Assembly (NCBI RefSeq): GCF_037975245.1
Contig: NC_092576.1
Span: 9,439,501 to 9,503,500, forward strand
Length of the DNA: 64,000 nucleotides
Reading direction: 5' to 3'
Source of the DNA: Apostichopus japonicus
Taxonomy: Eukaryota > Echinodermata > Holothuroidea > Aspidochirotida > Stichopodidae
Below the pieces are notes generated by a model. That model saw only the letters and a program-made list of their open reading frames with translations. It ran no database searches and was not told the origin of the DNA. The translations under genes and the position numbers were made by a program. Positions 21,460-36,400 of the stretch are shown in pieces; position 1 is the first letter of the stretch; every line of letters begins with the position of its first letter.

Positions 21460-24400
21460 CTGTTGGAGAGAGTAACAGAGAGACACTCCCGTAAAGCTAA
21501 AACCTCAAAGAAAGGACTCAAAGGACAAACTTGAGGTACAACGTTTAGTCTTGATATGTTCAGTAGTCCAGGAAAGAAGGAAAACAACAATTGAATGCTA
21601 GCAACTTTTTTTGTCAGTCCCCTTCCCCCCCCCGCCCCCTCCCACTGCAAGTCTTTACTATTGTGATTCACTGTAGTGTACGTAGTGGGTACGTGGTGGG
21701 TACGTGGTGGGGTAGGCATGGTGGAGTTCTCCTTTGTCTCCGTAGCTTGTCATTCCTCTCTTTCACCCCCACCCCCCCACAAACCCTGTCCCTTTTTGGG
21801 GGGTTTGTATTCCTTACTCTCCTGAGACTTCTATTCCAAAAATTTCTGTTTGAAACTTTCTTTGTCGCTTCCTCAATCAATCAATCAATCAATAAATCAA
21901 TTATCTTCCCACTGTCTTGTTTCCCTCTTTTAGTTATTTTACACCTACTCCATATTGTTTCTCACTTTTGCATTTAATCTTTATCCCTTGGTTGCTATTC
22001 TCTTACATTTAATCTGTATGCCTTGGTCTCTATTCTCTTTATCTATGGGCTTGATTGATTACTATATTTTTGATTGATAAATATTGAAATAAAATTGGCA
22101 TAAACCATAAAATCTGCTTTATCACCTTTTGAGATGAAGTAAGATATATTTCAGAAGGGTGTATCTCTTGTGGCTCAGTGCGTTGATACAGGTCTTCAGA
22201 TGGTCAATGAAGTCATTCTGGGGTAAATCTGGATCAAAACGAGAGAAAAAAAAAACAGAATTACTCAAACCTCTCGAAGAGAATTTAGCAGAGAAATAAG
22301 CAGATTCCGGCTTATGAAAATCCAACCTAGAAACACCTGTCGAAGACTACGGAAAGGTAAATTTAGGGGGAAGACGGCTTTGACCAGAAATATCCTTGGG
22401 GTGGAGGGGTGGAGGGGGAAGAGAACAATGCAATAATGTTACCAATAGTTGTAGGCTAGAGGATATGTACGTGTTAATATGGACAGGTCACAGAAGAATG
22501 AAGAAAAACTACCTGAACAACTCTAATTTAAAGAGCTGCTTTGATACCACCTTCCCAGTTTTCTAGCAGATATCATTAATACAGAGTTCCCCCTGTGCTT
22601 CCTTGAATGTTGGTACCATGAAGTAATATTTCCTTTTGCCTTCTTACTTATTTCAGTCTCTTTAACTTGGATTTCAAGCTAATATCGGACAGGCCTGTCC
22701 GGATGACACAGGGTAACTGGAGATGGTCAGACTCGTTTAAGACATATAAAACTTTAAAGAGGGGCATGATATATTCAATCCTAGGGTAACTGGAGATGGT
22801 CAGACTCGTTTAAGACATATAAAACTTTAAAGAGGGACATGATATATTCAATCCTAGGGTAACTGAAGATGGTCAGACTCGTTTAAGACATATAAAACTT
22901 TAAAGAGGGGCATGATATATTCAATCCTGACATGATCTTCAGAGGCAAACAGGCAAACTTACAAATGCGCACATTTTGACAAACAGAAGGACAGACAAAT
23001 TACTTCATGTTGATAATCAGTGAACAGTAAATGTAGTGGAATAGAGAGAAGAGCTGCAACAGCTTCAAAATCCCTTGCAGCAAGGCTGCAGCGAGGCTGC
23101 AATATCAATCTCAATCAAAAGAGATTTACTATATCGGCAGACCATCAGTGCAAAATGTGTGAAGCTACAGAGAACAAATAAATATTGATGCTGTAGGTCC
23201 CCTCAACATACTCATACAGAGGGTAAAAAAAAAAAAACGAAATTATGAAAAATAATACATTTCAGGACAAGGGAATTTAGTAAAAACCTGCCTAAAAGCG
23301 CAAGATATGATATTTGAGATATGTACAAGTTACATGTAAGTGAGATGTGGAATACTTGCTTACCATTAAATTTCTTGATGAGATCAGTTTGGACCTTGTA
23401 CGGAATGAAAGGACCGGACAAGGCGTGAAAGAATTGTTTGAATGCCGACGCGACCGCATGAACGTTGATGGACAGGCTGCCGATGGGAAAGTTAGGATCT
23501 GTGGAATAAGAGAAGAAGAGTGTGAAACAAAATGCAAACAACCTAGAAAAAAAAACATATTTATGTATGAAATCAAAATAATAGGGGAGAATCAAACATT
23601 TATACTACATCGAGAACGACCACTTTTGGACTGTGGTGGAATGTGATGGAAGGAAAGATTGTTTGTTGGAGTCACATAGTATACCCCCAAAAAATTCACA
23701 AGTACCAATTGAAATGATTTTGGAGATTTTGGTTTCTCCTTTAATGAATTCTGATAAAAGAAAAAAAATTAACCCTGATATATATAAAGTTGTTTCAGAA
23801 CTTTTATTCGTTTGTTGTTACTTTTTTTTTCATTTCAAATATAGGACAAAGTTCAAACAATTTTTTTTTTTTTTAACATTTGAGTAGCTACTGGCATGCA
23901 GAATGTTTGGGCAAAGAAATATTGGGTATAAAATCAAATTTACACATAAAACTTAAAAACTTGCTACAAACATAAAAACTTAATGTTGGTGAAAAACTGG
24001 CTTTGACTTGATTCCATCAATTGAAAGCTTAGCTGGAGTATTAAAATACCTGGCCAGACGCCAAAGCTCCTTAATGACGACACAAAAAAAAAACAATGTT
24101 TCCCTGAATCGCCACTGACCACCATTACATCAGTATCGAGGTGCAACTATAACAGTCCCTTTATTGAAGAAACGAGCAACAGTTCACACAGACTCTTTGT
24201 TTTATGTTTCAATAAAAATTTGTAACTTCTGACCTTTATCAACTTTATTAATTACATCTTCTACATCGACTGCTTTTCCAGGCTTTCTGTAGATTCCTTC
24301 TATCGTTAGTCCTGAAAGGAAGGGAGGGAGGAAAAAAATGACAACATTTGGTATAAATTTCATCCATCTGTAATTTTCTCAGAGAAAAGTTTCCGCCATA

Positions 24401-27400
24401 TTTAAATTACGTTAAAACCTACAACAGATTTCAGCCAGGCATAACCTGTTCCTTTATCTAGTACCCTCTGCACCATTTCTTCTTTTTCCTGGGTATATAC
24501 TCTACCCCCTATTCTACCCCTATCCCCACCCACCCCCCCTTGCAACACCACTTCTGCTGCATTTCTTTAAACAGGAACCTCTTGTCTTTTGCTGAGTGAG
24601 TCATTCTCCTATAACAACCTTCTGTTTCAGGGTTTATGAAAGCAATCTGCAGACTATAAGGGACCCTGGACCGCCCTTACCTTTCTCTTCTATGATTGAA
24701 ACACATTGCTCCACAAAAGGAGGGACATCGGCAGTTCCAAATGAAATGTCCTCGACCATCAGACCCCTCAGGTGACCCTTGGGCTTCCTGGTCTTGAACC
24801 ACCATTTCCTTTGTGGCTGTAAAAACAAAAAAAGATATGTCCAGAGGATTTTGATTAAGGGTTATAACAAGTTAAGACTTTCTTGGGTTTTTTATTTATT
24901 TATTTATTTTTTTTTTCAGCTTTCAAGTATGATCAAACCTCTGTGTTATCACTTTATACCCAACGTTAGGGATCCAATTCAATAATTACAATGGTATCTT
25001 TCTGAGGACAGACAGCCTGACTGGTAACTACAGAAAGACAAATATATTCCAAAATATGTAAAATATTTAATATGTTCATTAATTACAATGGTATCTTTCT
25101 GAGGACAGTGTGGTAACTACAGATAGACCAAAATATTCCAGTTAAGTGCCAGTTGAGAACCTAATCGCAATAATAGGTGATGTGAGATGGTTTGTTGAGC
25201 AGGAGAGTGGGCAGAGTGGGAGAGGGGGGGAGGGGGGTGAATTGGAGGCACAAACTTTGAGGGGAAGTGGGATATGTGACTTTGATTCAATGGTGCAATC
25301 CCACAAAATCAACTGAGGATTCTGTACAATAGATTACACTATTTAAATGTTTCACCACAAAAACTTGCCACATTTTAATTACATTTTCTTGTTTCATGTT
25401 TTCTCAACAAAAAGGATGTTCTTCAAAAAAAACTTTTCCATTACAAACAAAGAATGGGGGAACTTCCATTGCCAAAGTGGGGGCCACTTCTAATTTATTA
25501 AAAGGGGCACTTTTCTTGGATTTTCACAAAACCTGGGGGCATGTGCCCACTCCCTCTATCTCTGCCTCTGATCTCAATATAAATTGCATAAGTTTTTTTT
25601 TCTTTTTCTCTTTCTTTCGTTGATTCTAAAACACAAATTGAATTACCTCATCAGCGGTGGTTTGTTTCTGGTTTTTACTATCGGCTGTGGTTTCTCCTGT
25701 AGAATAAGAAACAAAACAAAAACAGACACATTTAGTACAAGACTTGGAAATATACAAACCTTTCTTTTTTTTACTAAATACACAACCCAGTACATTTTTT
25801 AATAACCCTAATTTATGGAAATGAGCAAAAAGATGCCAAAAGGGATCATTCTAAAAACTCACTGACAACAAACAATTAAAAAAAAAAAGTAAAAACTATC
25901 TAAGCAGGCCAACCAACAAATCAGACCTTTCTTTTTGTACAACAAAGAAGGTAGAACACAGAGATTTTTTAAATGCTTCACAACCTTGACATGTTTACAT
26001 ATACATGTTAGTATATTGTTACATTAATACAAATAAGTTCATGCACAGCATCATAGGGAGGAAACAAGAGAAAGACTTTACCCCCAAGAAACAAAAAAAA
26101 CTGTTGGTTTTTTTGTTTACTAAACAGCAGGGATGAGCCTGAGGTAAAAAAAAATCACGGAACTTTGCAAAAATTGCGGTATAGGCTCCAGTTTGCATAT
26201 GCTACAGTGTGTTAGGATAATATTTTTGTCCCCGAGGTAGAAAAGAAATCAAGGATATTCCGCGAATTTGCAGAAAAAGTTCATGCCTGAAACAGTGATT
26301 ACACATGTTGAATTACTTATAATTGTTTCGTTCTCTTTGCAAAATGATATTCCCTCCCCCACTCTCCACCCCAATCTGCTCTCATTCTCACCTCTTAAAA
26401 TTCCTGCCTATCATTTTGAAAAACTGGTTTTTAGTTTATCCACATATCACCAAATGAGTATATTTCAGTCATTATTACAGAAGTAGAAAAAAACAAGAGC
26501 CCAAGGGCACTGTGGTTCCTTGCTTGGGGTATATGACAATACACATATTATCAAGCAAGATTGGGCTCAAATAGTCCAAGTAATTGTGGTCCTACATGTA
26601 CGCATAAAGTAACCAACACTATAGCCAACACTTTTGTGATCACAAAATGTGATCGGATTTTTGATGAAAAGGCACTTTTGAGATCTAAATATGGCGTCGA
26701 AAATGTAAGGAATATAAGGTCACCTACAAGCGGGTCAACAGATATGATAACATTGGTGACCACAGATGACATGACCTTTAAGTTTGAAAATGTTCCACCA
26801 CCCCATTCACAACTTGTCCCAAATTATCAACCGTGTCACACCTTGGTATTGGGATTTAATTGCATTAAATGTCTAAAAATTAACTTTGAACTTGTATACA
26901 TCACTTCACACACAAAGGTCACCCGTAGGTCAACCAATTGACATTTTTGATCGGTGAGACCTAAACGCAGCATCAAAACTGTAAAAATTCAAACATGTTT
27001 TCTTTGCCCATTTTCTCCCCCCAAAATACTAGTTTTTTAACATTAGCTGACCTTTGGTGACCTTGGATCACATGACCGCTAAGTTTGAAAATATTCCCCT
27101 ATACCATTCGCAACTTGTCCAAATAAATCAACCTTGTCACACCTTGGCACTGGGAGTTATTGCATGAAATGTCTGAAAATTAACTTTGACCTCCTATAAC
27201 TTCACACACAAAGCTCATCCAGGGGTCAACCTATTGACATTTATGATCAGAAGGTACCTTTAACATCTGAAAATAGCACCGAAACTGTAAAAATCCCCAA
27301 AACACGAAAAGGTCACCAGAGGTCAAATTGAGGTCAGGGGTCACCCAGATGTGGGTGGACAATTGGATTACGTAGAAGCAACTCCCAACCCTAACTGACA

Positions 27401-30400
27401 ATTCCTTCTCAAGTTATCGCAAAAATACTAGTTTTTTATCATTACTTGACCTTTGGTGACCTTGGATCACATGACCATTAAGTTTGAAAATATTAAACTA
27501 TACCATTTGCAACTACTCCAAAAATTTCAACCGTGTCACACCTTGGAACTGGGAGTGATTGCATTAAATGTCTGAAAATTAACTTTGGCCTCGTATAACT
27601 TCGCACACAAAGGTCACACGGGGGTCAACCCATTGACATTTATGATCAGAAGGTACCTTTAACATCTGAAAATAGCATCGAAACTGTAAAAATCCACAAA
27701 ACACAAAAAGGTCACCAGAGGTCACCAGAGGTCAAATTAAGGTCAAGGGTCACCCAGATGCGGGTCGACAATTGGATTACATTGAAGCAACTCCCAACCC
27801 TAATGGACAATTTGCTCTCAAGTTATCGCAAAAATACTAGTTTTTTTATCATTAATTGACCTTTAGTGACCTCTGATCACAGACCGTTCAGTTTGAAAAT
27901 ATTCCCCTATACCATTTGCAACTTGTCCCAAAATATCAACCGTGTAATACCTTGGCACTGGGAGTTATTACACTAAATGTCTGAAAATTAACTTTGACCT
28001 CATATAACTTAACATACAAAGGTCACCTTGGGTCAACTTATTGAAATTTTTGATCGGTGAGACCTAAATAGAGCATCAAACTATACAAATTCAAACATTT
28101 TTTTCTTTGCCCATTTTCTCCCCCCAAAATACTAGTTTTTTAACATTAATTGACCTTTGGTGACCTCGAATCACATGACCGTTAAGTTTGAAAATATTCC
28201 CCTATACCATTTGCAACTTGTCCGAAAATATCAACCACGTCACACCTTGGAACTGGGAGTTATTGCATTAAATGTCTGAAAATTAACTTTGACCTCTTAT
28301 AACTTCGCACACGAAGGTCACACGGGTGTCAACCTATTGACATTTTTGATCGGAAGGTACCTTTGGTATCCAAATCTAGCATCAAAATCAAACATTTTCT
28401 TTTTTGCTCGTTTCCTCCCAAAATAAGCACATTTTTTCTAATGTGACCTTTGACCTTTTGACCTTGGTTTCAGATGAAGTTTAATCTCCTGATTCCAAAA
28501 AACAAAACGACAAGTCTGTGCAACCATCCTAACTCCGACCGAAAAACTTTGACCCCATATAACTTCGCACATAAAGGTCACACGGAGTCAACCTATTGAC
28601 ATTTATGTTCAGAAGGTACCTTTGACATCTGAAAATAGCATCAAAACTGTAAAAATCCCCAAAAACATGTAAAGGTCACCAAAGGTCAAATTGAGGTCAA
28701 GGGTCACCCAGGTGTGGATCGACAATTGGATTACATTGAAGCAACTCCCAACCCTAACGGACATTTCGTTCTCAAGTTATCGCAAAAATACTAGTTTTTT
28801 ATCATTAATTGACCTTTGTTGACCTCAGATCACATTACCGTTATGTTTGGAAACGATGCCTTACCCCATTCACAACTACTCCCAAAATATCAACCATGTC
28901 GGACCCTGTCAACGGGAGTTATTGCTGTTTTTAATATATTGGTTTTTGGCATCTAACTGACCTTTGGTGACCTTTGCGGGCACCAAAAACAATAGGGATC
29001 TTCCTCTCACTATGGGCTATCCACCCAACAAGTTTCATCATGATACATCATTTCCTTATTGAGATATCGTGTACACAAGCCAAGCGTCACATACACACAC
29101 ACACACACACACACATACACACACACACACACACGCCAAGTTGAACGCATAGGTTCCTTGCTTTGCAAAAAGCAAGGAACCAAAAAGGATATAACAAACC
29201 TAATGTAAACATCAAGTTTCAATTTTCTTTCAAAAGTTATTTTTTGTCTTTATTACTTTATTATTTGAGGGGAGGGGGAGGGGATGGGGGAGCAAGGGGA
29301 TGGGGGAAGGATATCAATTGCAAAAGGTACCAACCAATTCTGATAAATGTCATAGCATATATTAAATTACTACATTAAATATCAAATCATTGCTGATTCG
29401 GAAGTGAGGGGGAAAGTTAGTAAAAAAAAGCTTGGTGAAAATTGATAATTAGTCATATTAATACAAAGTAACGAGAAGTGCTTGCGGGTGTAACTTAAGC
29501 TGAATGCGTTTTTAGAGTTCACAACATCGACGAAGGTGGTGGCATTCTTTGTAAACAATGGCGGGTCATTAATGATCAACAACTGGATTGCTTTCATTCC
29601 ATGGTCTCAATCAACGTCGGAGCAAAAGCTTGTCACATATTTATAGTTGATCTCCTTCTCTTTGCGCCGATTTTATCAGGCTTTAGATGTCTAATTATTA
29701 ACGATACCCAGATTAAACATTCTGAAGTTGTCTCCTTACTGGTTCATACTGACAACACCTAAGGTCATTTTTAATATTGAAATCACAACCATTAATTTAC
29801 GCAACTAAAACGAAGCTGTACTTCTTTTTTTTTTGGAGGTAAACATGAAGAATTTGATTAAATAAACATTTTTAACCTTTGTCATGAGATTTTCTGGTGT
29901 ATGACTAAAAACTGAGCTCCATGCATAACAGACCAAGCTCATGCTTTTCAGTGCATAAAGCCTCGTTATGCATTCAATCTGACGGTCTAAGAATCTTTGT
30001 CTTTGTTTTGTTACTATAGTGTAGCAAACAATCCCAATCATGACGATTGGGAATTTGATTGTATTCCACTATTAAAGGTAAGCGAATCATGTTCACAAAT
30101 TTGTAGAATCTGAAGCTAAAAATCCTGTCTATTACTGGCCACAAAATGGCAACTGATCTAGTAGAAGCTCCCTATGATTGCAGGACTGTACACATGGAGG
30201 AGGGGGGGACAGGTACATTGGCACCCCTCCCACCCTTCCCCCATTCCAACTCCAACTTTCAAAATCCACATTTGCCTAGGCAGTAAAAGGTCTTTGAGCT
30301 GCACCAAATGTCAGAAAACAAATCAATATGGATCCAAAATTTAACACCATATGCTTCTAAGCACCCTTGAGTATACAAACACAGACGCTTCACCGAGGGG

Positions 30401-33400
30401 AGTGTTCAATAATGGTCCACATCTGCCGGAAACGCACCACCCCATAATCCCAGACATATGTACAATGTCATGGAATTGCCAAACAAGTTTAATTTTATGA
30501 TACATATAAGACTGCCTATGATTGGCCAAAAGATGACAATTATGACATATATACAACACTGCCTATGATTGGCCAAATCTGACAGGTATATATAACACAC
30601 CCTATGATTGGGCAAACACAAGACAAACTGTGATATAACACTCAGACCTGTGTATATAGAACACACCCTATGATTGGGCAAACAAGACAACTGTGATATA
30701 ACACTGAATATGATTGGCTATAATAAAGAGATGGCAAAGATGATGATCAGCCAAGCTTGGATGAAGCTAAACTCACCTGGATTGACTGTATCTGGGGAGA
30801 GACTGACTAGAAGGGCACTCTCTGAAGAATGGAGAAGAGAGGTTGCAGCAACAAAATGAGAGAAAGAAAGAGAGAGAAATGCGGTACAAATAAAAGCAGA
30901 ACTCTAATCAAAATTAGAGGTGTCGTGTGCTGAATAAACAACATAGGATGTACAGAGACTTGAGTGCAATACTTAAGTGTAACTTAGAGAATGAGTAACT
31001 ATCATTAATCCCTACTTGGGTGCAGAACATAAGTAAATCATCTGTTATGGATTAATTAATTAATCTTCACTGCATCATCTTCCTCTTTTCAGAGTAGCCT
31101 AAGCCTTTGGTTATGAATTATTATTTTTTTCTTTATTAATCATCTCGACGCTGCGTTACTTAAGTACCTCACTGCGTTACTTAAGTACCTCACATCTTCA
31201 GTTCATTACATCAGTCATCTGATCCATCTTTATCAACATGTGAGTGCAGTACTTCTAGGTGAATGGTAGGATCAATGTTATTTGTTTTCATTTCTTTAAT
31301 CAAACCTTAAATATTGTTTTTGAGAGCCCTTATAGGCAAGTTACAACAACATGTAAGTTAACACCAACATGAGGCAGTACTTAGGTGAATGGTAGGATCA
31401 ATGTTATTTGTTTTCATTTCTTTAATCAAACCTTAAGTATTGTTTTTGAGAGCCCTTATAGGCAAGTTACAACAACATGTAAGTTAACACCAACATGAGG
31501 CAGTACTTAGGTGAATGGTAGGATCAATGTTATTGGTTTTTATTTCTATAATCAAACCTTAAGTATTGTTTTTGAGAGCCCTTATAGGCAAGTTACAACA
31601 ACATGTAAGTTAACACCAACATGAGGCAGTACTTAGGTGAATGGTAGGATCAATGTTATTTGTTTTCATTTCTTTAGTCAAACCTTAAGTATTGTTTTTG
31701 AGAGCCCTTATAGGCAAGTTACAACAACATGTAAGTTAACACCAACATGAGGCAGTACTTAGGTGAATGGTAGGATCAATGTTATTGGTTTTCATTTCTT
31801 TAATCAAACTTTAAGTATTGTTTTTTAGAGCCCTTATAGGCAAGTTATAACAACATGCAAGTTAACACCAACATGAGGCAGTACTTAGGTGAATGGTAGG
31901 ATCAATGTTATTGGTTTTTATTTCTATAATCAAACCTTAAGTATTGTTTTTGAGAGCCCTTATAGGCAAGTTATAACAACATGTAAGTTAACACCAACAT
32001 GAGGCAGTACTTAGGTGAATGGTATGATCAATGTTATTTGTTTTTATTTCTTTAATCAAACTTTAAGTATTGTTTTTGAGAGCCCTTATAGGCAAGTTAT
32101 AACAACATGTAAGTTAACACCAACATGAGGCAGTACTTAGGTGAATGGTATGATCAATGTTTTTGGTTTTTATTTCTTTAATCAAACCTTAAGTATTGTT
32201 TTTGAGAGCCCTTATAGGCAAGTTATAACAACATGTAAGTTAACACCAACATGAGGCAGTACTTAGGTGAATGGTAGGATTAATGTTATTACTTTTTTTT
32301 AATAAAACCTTCACTGTTGTTTTTGAGAGCCCTTAAAGGCAAGTTATATCAACATGTAAGTTAACACCAACATGAGGCAGTACTTAGGTGAATGGTATGA
32401 TCAATGTTTTTGGTTTTTATTTCTTTAATCAAACCTTAAGTATTGTTTTTGAGAGCCCTTATAGGCAAGTTATAACAACATGTAAGTTAACACCAACATG
32501 AGGCAGTACTTAGGTGAATGGTATGATCAATGTTATTTGTTTTTATTTCTTTAATCAAACTTTAAGTATTGTTTTTGAGAGCCCTTATAGGCAAGTTACA
32601 ACAACATGTAAGTTAACACCAACATGAGGCAGTACTTAGGTGAATGGTATGATCAATGTTATTTGTTTTCATTTCTTTAATCAAACCTTAAGTATTGTTT
32701 TGAGAGCCCTTATAGGCAAGTTATAACAACATGTAAGTTAACACCAACATGAGGCAGTACTTAGGTGAATGGTATGATCAATGTTTTTGGTTTTTATTTC
32801 TTTAATCAAACCTTAAGTATTGTTTTTGAGAGCCCTTATAGGCAAGTTATAACAACATGTAAGTTAACACCAACATGAGGCAGTACTTAGGTGAATGGTA
32901 TGATCAATGTTTTTGGTTTTTATTTCTTTAATCAAACCTTAAGTATTGTTTTTGAGAGCCCTTATAGGCAAGTTATAACAACATGTAAGTTAACACCAAC
33001 ATGAGGCAGTACTTAGGTGAATGGTATGATCAATGTTTTTGGTTTTTATTTCTTTAATCAAACCTTAAGTATTGTTTTTGAGAGCCCTTATAGGCAAGTT
33101 ATAACAACATGTAAGTTAACACCAACATGAGGCAGTACTTAGGTGAATGGTAGGATCAATGTTATTTGTTTTCATTTCTTTAGTCAAACCTTAAGTATTG
33201 TTTTTGAGAGCCCTTATAGGCAAGTTATAACAACATGTAAGTTAACACCAACATGAGGCAGTACTTAGGTGAATGGTATGATCAATGTTTTTGGTTTTTA
33301 TTTCTTTAATCAAACCTTAAGTATTGTTTTTGAGAGCCCTTATAGGCAAGTTATAACAACATGTAAGTTAACACCAACATGAGGCAGTACTTAGGTGAAT

Positions 33401-36400
33401 GGTATGATCAATGTTTTTGGTTTTTATTTCTTTAATCAAACCTTAAGTATTGTTTTTGAGAGCCCTTATAGGCAAGTTATAACAACATGTAAGTTAACAC
33501 CAACATGAGGCAGTACTTAGGTGAATGGTAGGATTAATGTTATTACTTTTTTTTAATAAAACCTTCACTGTTGTTTTGAGAGCCCTTAAAGGCAAGTTAT
33601 ATCAACATGAAAGTTAACACCTGCTGTACATGAGGCGGTACTCTAGTGATCTCATCGGACAAAATATTAGAATCCCTTATTTTTGAAGTCAAATGAGTGG
33701 ATATATTTTATCAAATGTTGTAACTGTTAATAGAACACTGTGTGGAATGAATTAGTAAATAATTATTATTAATCTTGTCTTGAGAGCAGTACCTACAAAA
33801 TCTTCAAATTCCTAATATTTACCACCTCCTTGGATCCAGAAAACAAGTTTTGTAGAGATGAGTTTATTGTTCTCGATGGACGTATCACTGATAGGGTCAC
33901 TTAAGGATAATATGAAGTGACATTAGCTCTCCTTATTCTAGTGATGTACTAAAGAATATCTCAGGATAAATTTATCACTTACTTAAGTATATTACCTAAA
34001 GCCCGGGTCACATCTGCGCGATTCAACGCGCGATTCAACTCGCAATACAATTGAAGGTTGAATCGCGTAGTTAGACACGGGTATCAACTTGTTGCCCAAT
34101 AAAAGTTGCGCCGTCGATTTAGGTTGATTTGCAATAGAGCAATGTCCTAATAAGCCCAACTTCTCAGAAGCAACTTTTAATATTACCTGAGAATTAACAG
34201 TTAAGTCTAAAATGCAGAAGAAAATGTTCTCATATTAATATTAGCTGCCATTTCGCAATTGTTTCACGATCGATTCTGTAGTTGTTTGAACAGTCGCGCG
34301 TATATGACCACAAAGTTGATTTCGAAGTTGAATCGAAAATCGCGTGATTTTAGTTGCGAGTTGAATCGCGTGTTGAATCGCGCAGATGTGACCCGGGCTT
34401 AAGTATTTGCTCAGTAAAGTCTTGATACTTCCTTCGAGTCCAACAAGTGGATCTCCTCGGAAGATTTATCATTCCTGACGATATTTCAGATCAAGTTTGT
34501 AAGTGGTAGTAGTATCAGGTGCCGATAGTTCACTTTAATTCACTTGAAGTGTATTATTTTTTATGAATTGTCTGTCATTAAGTCTGTCCTTAGTAAATCA
34601 TTCTGTACTTGACCGATTAATTTTATTTAATTCTTCATTGTTTGATTGGCTAAAAATGACTTAATGACTGATTAATTGATTCAGTAATTGATTGATCACT
34701 TCATTTATTTATCTTTTATTGATTAATATTTACTATTCTTTAATAACTTCTTCAGCTAGCTATTAAATCACTTGGGATAAAAAATTGCTATCACTAACAT
34801 TTTACCAGTGCATTTATTAGATAAATAAATAATTAGATATTTTTTTGAATCAACATTGCAAATTAAAAGCTTCTTTTATCCCACTGATTGGCCTAATAAT
34901 TGAAATTATGGTGCAATGACCAAATATAATGACAGATGGGAATAAAAAATGTGGTAAATATAAATACTAAATAAAACCATCATCCAGCCCCCACCCCCAC
35001 CCCACCCCAAAAATGAATTATTAATTATATTAATATTTTCCTTCATAATGAAGTATGTTTACTTTTAGCTGTTTGTTCTTCTATTAAATCCAATTATACC
35101 TCTTTTAAACCTTAGAAGTAAATTCAACCACAAGCATAAATTCCAAATAATTAAACTGAATTAAATTGAAAGCTTTTTCTTTGAACAATTAGTCTTTAAA
35201 CAGTCATATTTAGTGATTTAAGATTATTTAGAAAATATTCTTGGGGAGTCAGAATGCCAAGGTAATTTCTTTTTCCCAAAAAATGAAAGGCAAGTATTTA
35301 TTTTGTATTTATAACAGTGGTCCGAGAAAGTTAATAACGTCCGCTAATGTCTACTTGGATCTGTTCATCTTTGTTACTAAAGTTTGTTCAAATGTAAACC
35401 TTTTTATTTTTGTCTTTTCTCCAGAAGAATGTCTCATAGTTTCTTAGATGATATAGACTTATCATTGTTGGTCACTAGCTGAGATAACAGCTCTCCTGTT
35501 TTTCTAGTGTCCTTCATATGTTAACCTTCCTTCTGTAATGTCATATTGTATTTATCTTGTACAAACATATAGGAAATACATTTAAACTTGAAAAATCATA
35601 CTTGATTTACATCCAAAAATTCCTAGATCACCATGACAACTATTCCTATAATTTTATTCCTATGATCTTAACTATATAACACTATAGGATGGCAATTCCT
35701 TCGATTGGTAAGATATACAAAAACTTGACCAAAATGCACGAGGGTTTACAAAAGAACATTCCCAATGCATTGTGGGATGCAACGATCCACATATGACCAC
35801 CATACATGCGACAGAGAACATTAAACATCCAGTCAACTTGTTCAAAAACAGATTAAATCAAGACATAATAACAGGGGAAATTTATACATTGATATTTCAA
35901 TGACAAAAGTCAAAAACTGTTACATTAAAACTTATATCTGTGTCTTGATTTCACGCATAATTTTCAGTTTCTGTATCGATTTTCTCCGCAAATTTCTCTG
36001 CCACTGTCAGCATTAAAAGCAGATACTAAACCTACACTTTATTTCTTACCTCAAGGACAAGAGTGCCATTTATTATATTTTTCCTTCCCCCTGGACCCCC
36101 CTTGCATAAACACAAAAATATTGGATATCTTTTAGAAATAGAATTTAATACTGAATGACGGACCTAAACAATTTGCTATTACACGATACAGAAGGTAAAT
36201 GAAAAAAGATTATGTTAACAGTTTGATCTGAGATAACACTTACGGTCAAGAAATGTTGTAAAATTCAGTGATGAATATGCATGAAGCAGTTTGCACAGTG
36301 TTAATATAGAGGAAGACATTTGATTTTGATAACATGTAAGCCAAGGAAAGTTAAATATATATCCTAATTCCCTTTGAATAAATGAATATTCATGAAGTAG

